A stretch of 64,000 nt of DNA. Origin: Brachynemurus nebulosus (lineage: Eukaryota > Arthropoda > Insecta > Neuroptera > Myrmeleontidae). The DNA lies in NCBI GenBank assembly GCA_035578155.1, contig JAPWDM010000001.1:6018172-6082171 (forward strand), written 5' to 3'. The notes beneath the pieces were generated by a model. It ran no database searches. It worked only from the letters and a program-made list of their open reading frames with translations, and was not told where the DNA came from. This document shows positions 56,098 through 64,000 of the stretch, in pieces (positions within the stretch are counted from its first letter, which is position 1; every line of letters begins with the position of its first letter). The position numbers and the translations under genes are program-made.

Positions 56098-56988
56098 TTA
56101 CTAGTTAGGATTGTTAGTGCAAAAAATGTCGATTAATACACGAATCATTAAGTGCCTTAACTAATTTGGAAAATTGCACAAATATTTTATCTGTCACTAA
56201 TAGTAATTTACCAAACTTATATCGCAATAGTATTTTCCGTGTTACGGGGGATTAGAAACTTTCTAAACATTCCAAAAATAATTGCATTTGTTTGTCTCCA
56301 AAATTGTTCCTTGTCACTTAAAAGATATCTCGCTACTAATTTTACGAAAGAAAATTTGAATTTTGTTATTCATTTTTCAAAATTAATTTTCCTGAAATTA
56401 AAATAATTAAGCAACACGCTTATACAAGAATATTATTTCATAAAAAAAATTATATTCTATACACGATTGTATCAAACAAATGCTGCTGCACACTTTACGA
56501 AAACAATAATTATTTATTCAAGATCGCGACGTGTCATTTTGAAATTTTAAGGAATTAGCAGAGTAATGCAATATTTTAACATTTTAGTGAGACGTAAAAA
56601 TGTTGAAAGCTTATTTTATACAACGAACGAGCGAGATGATATATTTATTCTCGTTGATGTTTTCTTTTCAGATTTATGGCAATGCTTTTCACTTTGTAAA
56701 TAAAATATTTTAATAAAACTTAAAGAACAAGTCGTCAAGTGCAAGTTGTACTTGCGCAAATATAGTGTCTCGTACAGTGTCTCGTTGTTTTTATGGATTG
56801 GATGTAAACCATAATTTTTGTCGTGAGATATTGTGAGTTTTTGAGCGTTAAGATATGCTGTAAATCATTGACTTTTAGTAAGTTTTCCTCCGACAGCCTA
56901 CTCGATGCTCTTCGGGAATGGTTTTTTCCCCACTTTCCAGTTTATCCCATGCTTGCATCATCAAGCAATTTCAATTTTTCGCATCGAA
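56098..56988. other. AT-rich spacer
   Basis: No gene recognised. GC content rises slightly from 56880 towards the LINE-like segment. Confidence 0.45.
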
Positions 56989-57431
56989 TTTCAGAGAAAA
57001 TCGCCTGTGACAGACGAATGGACACCGACGTGATTCCATAAGTGTTTTCTGTTTTGCCAATTTTGGTACGAAATCCAGTGCAAGAGTGTTCCGACTAGAT
57101 CGTGTGAGAAATCGTGTGAGGCAGAAGAGAGCGTGCTGAAAAGAATCGAAAAAAGAGCCTGAAATGGTTCGGACACATGTTGCGGATGGATCAAAGTCCG
57201 TGGTCAAAGCAACTCCATAGGTACCTACATGGGTCCAAACTAAAAGGCGAGAGCGTCCTAGAAAATCTTGGCAACGAGGCAATGGTGTCCGCAACAAATG
57301 AGAGACACCTAACTATCGACGACGCCCAGGACTGTCCACATTGGCGTTTGATGGGAGTGGCGAGGCGGGTGTTAGCCTGTAAGCCCTGTATAGGTATGTA
57401 TATAGACCTTGTATATGGTATGAAACACTAA
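56989..57431 (+). pseudogene. Non-LTR retrotransposon (LINE) C-terminal fragment
   Basis: The plus strand encodes SLKWFGHMLRMDQSPWSKQL (about 57150-57210), then a frame with PHWRLMGVARRVL near 57340-57375. Many insect LINE polyproteins (RTE, Jockey and related clades) end with R-L-x-W-(F/Y)-G-H-V-x-R-M, a basic G-R-P-x-x-x-W region and a W-R-x-x-V-A-x stretch. The first and last motifs are visible; the middle is frame-damaged. The start is the point where WFGH becomes readable, so this is a 5'-truncated relic without reverse transcriptase or endonuclease. The leading 80 bp (56989-57072) recur at 3239-3320. Confidence 0.5.
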
Positions 57432-57967
57432 AAACGGCGAGGCAAGGGGCAAATCAAATTACGCACTAACAACAAATTCCGCTGAAACAAAAATATTGTT
57501 ACTGTGTGACAAAACCCCGTCTTCAAGCTTGTGTCATTTTCTACATGTCATAATAGAAATAAGCATGTTGACATTGTCATAGTTTTACTTCTGTTATAAT
57601 TAGTCAAATATTCGAGTTTTCAAAATTAATGGCGCTTACATTGTCAGATCTGAATATTTCTTAGAGCACCTCCGATTATGAATGTCTAGTACTTACAATT
57701 AGTATAGTTCTTCTGGAAAGATGATTGCGGGCAACTAAGTCTTGAGAACGAAGTTTAAACGTCAGTTTTATAAATCAAGTAGTTAGTTACTGGTTTCTGA
57801 CAAAGGAAATTTAATACGTGTTTTGGTCAATTTGCCACGTTTTCTTGTTACGTTAAAGACAAGACTCATTTTCACATTCCTCATTTAATATTTTTACCAC
57901 TTTATTTTACTCGAATTTAAATAATTTTATTACGAACTTCAAATAACTTGATAAAACTGGTTATCAA
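57432..57967. other. AT-rich spacer
   Basis: No recognisable feature. Confidence 0.5.
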
Positions 57968-58059
57968 TTAACCCATTTGTGACCACTGTCGACATTTGTC
58001 GACATTAACTTTGGGAATTTTCATTTTGGGCGCAGTCGGGCATTGACAGCCGAGGGTAT

Positions 58060-59521
58060 TAGGGGAAGGCTCACTATAGTGGCCCAGGCAGGTAAAGTGG
58101 TCACCACTAGTTTGCAAATGAACTAATAGCTGTCATCTCTTGTTATATTTAGTTTAAATTATAGATTGACAGTTTACATAGTGTCACGGTGCATATCAAC
58201 TCGTTAGGTGTTACTTAGACAATTTTATTTAAAAAAAAAAGTCTTTCTTGTGCCCTCTGATCTAAGGTAAGTACTTACAAATATTGTATAAAATATATTG
58301 TATTATGAATACTTGGTTTTGTGAATATTCCCTGTGTCTGTTGTAGTTCTGAAGTAATTAATTTTATAATAAACAATTATGAATCATACGTTGGGGCGGA
58401 ACTTATTTCAGTTTTCCTATATTTTACTTAATTTCGGGTAATGTGGCCCACTATGTATAAAGGTATAGTGGCCCAGTGGATCTAGTGGTGGTACCAGAAT
58501 TGTGGCCGGAATCAATAGCAGAAGATGGCTGAGTACGATGTACGATATGCAAAAGATGTGTCTATGAAGTCTGCTCTGGTTGCAATGAGGAAGATGGCGA
58601 TTTTACTTGTGAGTTTTGTTTTAAAAATAAATAATTACCATCTGAGTACTTTGGACAATTAAAAATTTTGTTTATGATTGCTAACTAGTAGCAAATTGTA
58701 ATATTTTTGATTAAAAATTGTAATTTCATCTAAAAATTAAAAAGTCAGTTTTAATGTATGTTAACTTTTAATATTAATAATACTATGCCACTTTACCTAC
58801 CCAAGGTGGGTAATGTGGTCATTTTGTCACTTACCAAATAATTGATTATTTTTTTGTTACTGTGAATATGTAAACCGTATGTATATTATAAAATATAGTA
58901 TATTATTCAACGAGCTAGTAATGATAGCTATTACTCACGAAGATGAAATTGCGACACGAGCCGAGCTTGTGAGGCGAGTGTCGTAATGCATCTGAGTGAG
59001 TAATAGCCATTGCAAGCGAGTAGAATACGATATTTTTTCTACGACTTTTTTCCTTTTTGATTTAAATAAAATTGAATATAAATTTTAAATCAAATTTTTA
59101 ATCTATTTCTAATTTCATTAAAAGTTTGTATAATATTATGTATAAAACGATCAAAACAAAACATAAACTACTTTATTTACTTGAACGTTACTAGGCAATA
59201 TATATTAAATTAAAACTTGATACATACATATATACACAAAACAAAAGCAAACCCATGGAATAATGATTAATACTGTGATTTCATTGGTCAAGAGGGTATT
59301 GAGTAATGAACATTCCTCCACACCTTTGAATAATGCCTAACTTTCTCAACAATTAACGGATATATAATGAGTGTGTTCTTCAACAGGAGTAGAAAAAAGA
59401 CTTTATTAAATTTGCAATTGTATTATATCAAGAAATATCAATTAATTAAAACCGTTTAGAAAATATATCAATTCAAACCTTAGGGTGGCCACATTGCCCC
59501 ACCTTCCCCTATTTTGTATCA
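58060..59521. mobile_element. Nested TA-flanked pogo/Tc1-type element
   Basis: The element occupies 58062-59519 between TA dinucleotides. Left GGGGAAGGCTCACTATAGTG and right inverted GGGGAAGGTGGGGCAATGTG share the outer eight bases and a later GTGGCC. Words such as TAGTGGCCCA and AATGTGGCCCA recur inside (58078, 58440, 58467, 58808). It contains copy 3 of the hairpin-headed family. It belongs with the element at 30744-31705. Confidence 0.75.
58890..59400 (+). mobile_element. Hairpin-headed repeat family, copy 3
   Basis: This copy is very close to copy 1 at 6688-7400 apart from lacking the nested element, and the central 30 bp (58953-58982) has the same orientation as in copy 1. It lies inside the element at 58062-59519, the third layer of a nest. 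Confidence 0.7.
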
Positions 59522-59964
59522 CGTTGGTGGTTACTACACCACTATTCCGTTTGCCGTCATTTCTTTCAAATGATGGAACTGTATTTATTGTAGTATTTTG
59601 GTATTTATGAAATTTTTACTTTTTGTAAATAATTGTTAGTTTTTCATAATTACATGGCTAATACACTTTTCAATTTGTCCACTTTTTTGCTCCCTTTTGT
59701 CCATAGCAACATATTTTTTTGTTAATATTAATTTAAAAAATTATATTTTTTTGTGCATTTACAAACCAGTTGACACTCACTATCGATCTTTTTGACATTT
59801 ACGTACCCACTGTCGACATTTGTTTACGTATACTATAATTTTTATAAATATAAGTAAAAAAATTTTAAAAACAAAAAAAACTTCTTATTTACACCCAAAA
59901 TAACAAAATACTAAGAGCGAAACGAAATTTGAAAAAAAAATTAATTTGGGCATAAACGGGTTAA

Positions 59965-60679
59965 ATATTTGTATCATTAGAAATAAATAGATACGATAAA
60001 ATATATTTTTCTGTTTGTTGAATGAATATGGTTAAAAGTGCATATGTATACGCATTTGAATGAATGTTACATTATTAATTACAGATCATAGAAAATATTT
60101 CTATAATACGAGAAAATCATAGAATTGTTTATCGTCCATTTACGGAGGTAGAGGTACATATATAGAGATACTGGTTCTCTAAACGCCACATCTATATATG
60201 TAAGAACGCCACTGGTAAGAACCACAAACCACATATTATTATATAATATGAGTAGGGAATAAATAAGTAGGTACAGTAACATTCAGCATGTCATCAGCCT
60301 ATTGAATTTAATTTAAATTTCCTATAAATCACATAGCTGTAATACGTACCGCTTTATCATTATTTTTAGTGGCATTTAAAATAATATACTTAATCGAAAA
60401 TTTTTGTCAAACGCATCTTCTTTAATGTTTTGGCTCCCAAGAGTATTTCTCCATAATCATGATTCACAACAATGTATGTGCTTATGTGTGCGCACATCGT
60501 TTATAAAGTTAGGGCACAAAGATAATGCACTTGCGCAAGTTATATTCAAATTCAAAAAGAACTTCCGTCTATACAACATTACTGCATGTTGTCGACTTCT
60601 TGAAACTATCAACTAACATCGTATGGGACTCTAATCAGTCAAGTTCAGCTGTTTTTTCCAACAAGTATAGCTAAAGCTT
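59965..60679. other. AT-rich spacer
   Basis: No gene or repeat recognised. Frames at 60079-60282 (minus) and 60404-60616 (+) have no motif. Confidence 0.5.
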
Positions 60680-61878
60680 GTCATAGTCAGTGTTGGGCAA
60701 GATATCGAATTTTATTATCTAGATAACAGATAATAGATAACATAATTTAAAATATCTAGGTAAAGATTACAGATAATTTAACCATTATCTAGATAAAATT
60801 TCAGATAACAGATAAGATAATATTTACAGAAATAATGCACTAGGTCAGTGTTTTTCAACCGCCGATCAGTAGACTGTGTGCTGGTCTGCGAAAGTACCTC
60901 GCCGGTTTCCAGAAAGATATATTAATTACAATAAAATATAAATTATAAAAATGTTAAAGAAAGGTTATATTTTATATTTTACCCAATTAAATGTTATTCC
61001 AACTAATGGCCGAAATGATTCATAAACTATAAGAATTCCATTTAAAATACGAGAATTGCCTTTAAACAATTCTGTCTGAAAATGTGTCGATATTTATCTG
61101 AATTACATGGTCGAACACGTGGTCGGAAAACGACATTTTATATTACACAACCTACGATTATTCTAATTAATGCCGAAAATGATTCCAGGCTACAAAATTC
61201 GATCTAAAATTAAAGAATTGCTTTTAAGCAATTGGCTAATGCTTAAGAAAGTGTGTTTACTTATCTGAATTATATCGTAGATCAAGTGTTTGGAATGCGA
61301 CATTTCATATTACACGACTAAATATGATTCCAACTAGTGGTTGAAATGATAAGGCCCGATGAGAGGGTGGGATAGCCTGGGTTGCAGCCCCGAGGGCCGG
61401 GCTGAAAGACTGGGCCCGTATTTGTCGACCAGAGCCCGAAAAAAATTAAAAAGAGCTTTTCTTTGTTCGTCACTTTTTTCCTGGAGGGAAAAATTTAAAG
61501 ATGGATTTATTCCCGGGGCCCGCCATTTCTTTCTATACGACTCTGGAAATGATTCCAGGCTACAATAATTCTGTTTAAAATTAAATAACTGCTTTTAAAC
61601 ATTTTTGTAATTTTTAAGAAAGTATCAAAAGTTATCTGAATTACATGGTCGATCAAGTGAATATAGGGAAATAGCGAATTTAGCTTCAAAATTCAAATTT
61701 CTTTTTTTCAGAAAAAATGTAGATGTATTGTTATTATCTTATCTTTTTCTTACGCTTAATAAAACGATAAGATAAAAGATAACTTCTTTTAAAAATATCT
61801 AAATAAAAGATAACAGATAACGAAAACGTTATCTAGATAAAATTTCAGATAACATTATCAGACAACACTGGTCATAGT
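60680..61878. mobile_element. hAT-type element with perfect 8-bp duplication and satellite core
   Basis: The element occupies 60688-61870 (1183 bp). It begins CAGTGTTGGGCAAGATA and the right end inverted begins CAGTGTTGTCTGATAAT. It is flanked by gtcatagt at 60680-60687 and 61871-61878, identical. Beneath both ends are many TTATCTAGATAACAGATAA-type words. The core holds tandem units of about 166 bp (60960-61680), and another hAT-like left end (CAGTGTTTTTCAACC) lies at 60846. A GC-rich block at 61345-61545 interrupts one unit. It is non-coding. Confidence 0.85.
60960..61680. repeat. Tandem array of about 166-bp satellite-like units
   Basis: The marker GAAATGATTC occurs near 61007, 61173 and 61339 (last altered) and again near 61548 after a 200-bp interruption. 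Each unit also has TTATCTGAATTA and a CGACATTTYATATTAC phrase. Single units occur at 12640, 52983 and 54062 in the opposite orientation. Confidence 0.75.
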
Positions 61879-62955
61879 AAATAAGATGCTCTTTAATTTT
61901 TTTCATGTATTAAGAATAAAAATAAAATGCCTGCGACTTTTGTCAAATATTTGCTACAAATTTGAATACGAAAGGAAATCTTTTTATCAAAAAATAGTAC
62001 CACAGAAGCTAATTACACGTGTTGTAACGTAAGCTTTCGAAAAACAGGTGTTCATTTAACTAATGTGAATTGTAGCTCTCGTAAAATCAGATTTCAAAAT
62101 TTGTCAATTTTAGGTAAGTACCTATAAATAATATTTTGTTGAAGGTTATGGTAATAAAATCATTAAAAAGGCGAAAATTAACTAAATAACGACTACACGA
62201 AATTTAGGCTTCGATTTTATTCTGTATTTTCGCTCTTTGAGATGTTATAACATATAATTAGAATAAAAAAAATTATGTTTAATAGATTTAAGCATTATTT
62301 CATGGTATCCTCCGGATTCCATTTTGTAAAATAAAAACAATTTTTCCTTTGTCGGTAAAAGACTTTTTTTTCTTTTTCTTAAAAAAAGAAAAAAACTATT
62401 TTTTATTTATAGGTAGATATAGTATGAAGTTTCCAATAAATTCAATTTAAACAAAATCAAGTTTGATCTAAGAGTTACCGTCCAAACCAATTTGAAAATC
62501 GTAATTTCGTAGAGAACACGTTGATATTTGTTTATTCCCGTTTTGACGGGAATTTATTGTCATCATTTCTGCCTCCAAGTTTTTAGTTCTTCTGTTTTTA
62601 AAAGTATCATCCTATGTAATTTGTTGTAGTGTGTAGTCTTATTTTTAACCAGTTACTTGAACAGTAGTGTACCTGAACCAGAAAATAAAAGTTACAAATA
62701 TGAATATACATATAAAATATAATATTATTTTCATAATCGCTCGTTTGAGATGTACTTACATAAACGTATGTAGACAAACATGCAGGTTTATTTATTTCAA
62801 TAAAATTATAGGAAGCATTCAATATATTAACCACAACAAGCAATCGTAGGAACAAAATGGAGTATCAACTTGAAGGAATAAGATTCGTTCTACATATGTA
62901 CTTGCATACATACGATAATAATATGTATTATGTATGATACATAAGTATTTGTATA
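61879..62955. other. AT-rich spacer
   Basis: No gene recognised. Frames at 62607-62855 on both strands overlap and lack motifs. Confidence 0.5.
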
Positions 62956-62956
62956 C

Positions 62957-63000
62957 ATAGGGGAAAAGTGTGCCAATAGTGACAAAAAGTGGGCAATGTC
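62957..63000. repeat. Unpaired end of a GGGGARAGG-type element
   Basis: TAGGGGAAAAGTGTGCCAATAG resembles the left end of the element at 54690 (GGGGAGAGGTGTGTCAGTAG). No right end is seen in the remaining kilobase, so it is truncated or extends beyond the window. Confidence 0.5.
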
Positions 63001-63274
63001 AAAAATTTTACGGACGCTGAGTCTGCTGTGCTGCAAATTAAAATTGGAATCAGTTGATAGAGCTTTAGTAGTCTTACAAGAGTGCCAGTGAGACGAAAAC
63101 TCTCCGAGTTCAAAAATTACAGGCGTCAAATATCATTTTTCATATTAAACGGAAGTTTTGTAGTTAGGGAGTGGGTCCTGCGCAGTGATGAGGGCGAGAA
63201 CACAGTACTAGGCAACATACATGCGCACAGATAGAAGCTGTCAGTCAAAGTCACTCGCTCACAACGCACCTCAG

Positions 63275-63390
63275 AGTAGAATAGGAAAACTATCGATAGT
63301 CTGCGGTATCGATAATTCTTCGACGGTAAAAAATCATCGATAGTTTCGACAGTGCTATCCGATAGTTTTCCTTTTCTACCGTAGAGCAGA
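63275..63390. repeat. Palindromic segment with TATCGATA motifs
   Basis: The left arm AGGAAAACTATCGATAGT mirrors GCTATCCGATAGTTTTCCT on the right. TATCGATA occurs twice (about 63289 and 63307) and CATCGATA once. TATCGATA is the DREF-binding element (DRE) in fly promoters, so this could be regulatory, but the inverted design suggests a small mobile element just as well. Confidence 0.5.
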
Positions 63391-63463
63391 ACAGTGAGTC
63401 AAAATTACAAATGCATTTGTTTTGTTTGGAACCGCCTTCTCTATTCAAAAACCATTTGAATGT

Positions 63464-63692
63464 TTAAATAAAACATATTTTAAAAAACCGACTTCGAAAA
63501 GTACAAAATAATGTATTAGCCCGTATTTTGAAGTCAGGCGTAGTATCGTGTAAAAAATGCGATCGAATCTACTTGTAAAATCAATAAATTCTCGTGGATC
63601 TACATTTTTTGTAATACTACGTCTGACTTCAAAATACGTGCTAATACATTTTTTTTTTTTGAAGTCGGTTTTTTAAAATATGTTTTATTTAA
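63464..63692. mobile_element. TTAA-flanked fold-back element
   Basis: The element occupies 63468-63688 (221 bp) between TTAA at 63464-63467 and 63689-63692. Left arm ATAAAACATATTTTAAAAAA and right arm inverted are identical at the start and continue through CCGACTTC, TGTATTAGC and TTTTGAAGTCAG. Almost the whole length pairs into one hairpin. TTAA flanks suggest a piggyBac-type mobiliser, but the ends do not start with CCC. Confidence 0.8.
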
Positions 63693-64000
63693 TATCTTTT
63701 AGTGTGAAATAAATTTCATACCTTTTACCATTGCAATATTTAATTCTTTTAAATTTAAAAAATGTTACTATAGTTTTTAAAGTTAATAATTTTGTACATA
63801 CAAATTTTAAAATTGCCATAATTATTCATATTATTGAAGATGGTTAAAAAATTACTCAACTAATGTTAATAAAATTTTTATAGAACCACCTGGAGAGCTT
63901 TAGCTACTAACCAAGAATGACGTAAATTGGCCCAGAAATGTGGGAGAAATCGGTGTACATACATAAAAAAAAAAAAAAAAAAAAACATATGGGTTGAATT
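63693..64000. other. AT-rich end of window
   Basis: No gene recognised. A poly(A) run lies at about 63966-63985. Confidence 0.5.

Larger units (their letters stand above)
57968..59964. mobile_element. piggyBac-type element hosting two nested elements
   Basis: The element occupies 57972-59960 between TTAA at 57968-57971 and 59961-59964. Ends are CCCATTTGTGACC and, inverted, CCCGTTTATGCCC (9 of 13). CTGTCGACATTTGT occurs just inside the left end and at about 59809 near the right. Removing the nested TA-flanked element (58062-59519) leaves about 530 bp, a miniature element. Confidence 0.75.

Noticed and set aside
56971..57297. 108-codon minus-strand frame
   Set aside because: It is antisense to the LINE-like fragment, whose plus-strand reading gives recognisable WFGH and RM motifs.

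Overview
The window is AT-rich, repeat-dense DNA from an animal nuclear genome. An arthropod, probably an insect, is the best guess. The guess rests on the mix of Penelope-like elements with hammerhead ribozymes, piggyBac, hAT and Tc1/mariner-type elements, TA-flanked miniature elements and long (TA)n microsatellites. I found no convincing single-copy host gene, no intact tRNA or rRNA gene and no CRISPR or prokaryotic operon structure. Almost every open reading frame is a chance AT-rich frame, a (TA)n artefact or part of a decayed transposon.

Layout. 1-4.7 kb: featureless DNA with two or three miniature elements. 4.7-8.1 kb: copy 1 of a 1.6-kb element with an internal (TA)n block and about 160-bp tandem units, then copy 1 of a hairpin-headed family with a nested miniature element, then two tandem-repeat blocks. 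8.1-15 kb: mostly plain, with a hAT remnant, a TA-flanked element and a long (AC)n(AT)n tract. 15-23 kb: a run of TTAA-flanked, hAT and TA-flanked elements, including a piggyBac element with a transposase fragment and one Tc1-type element nested inside another. 23-26 kb: plain. 26.1-28.6 kb: the second copies of the 4.7-kb and 6.7-kb families. 29.7-36.0 kb: one 6.4-kb element with CACTA-like ends and a 6-bp target duplication. It carries a duplicated exon-like pseudogene, a nested TA-flanked element and a nested Penelope-like element. 36-46 kb: palindromic elements, a second Penelope-like element on the minus strand with only two in-frame stops, and a triple nest of inverted repeats. 46-64 kb: further TA, TTAA and hAT elements, a LINE 3' fragment, a three-deep nest at 58-60 kb, and a hAT element built from a 166-bp satellite-like unit.

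How the parts relate. Insertion order can be read from nesting and target-site duplications: TTAA for piggyBac-like, TA for Tc1/mariner/pogo-like, 8 bp for hAT. One insertion (30744-31705) has its empty site preserved in the neighbouring tandem copy. Three observations deserve most attention: the Penelope-like element flanked by inverted arms that each carry a hammerhead ribozyme; the hairpin-headed family whose central 30 bp is inverted in one of three copies; and the long-inverted-repeat element with a tRNA-like sequence near its centre. All family assignments come from reading motifs and termini by eye, without database searches.
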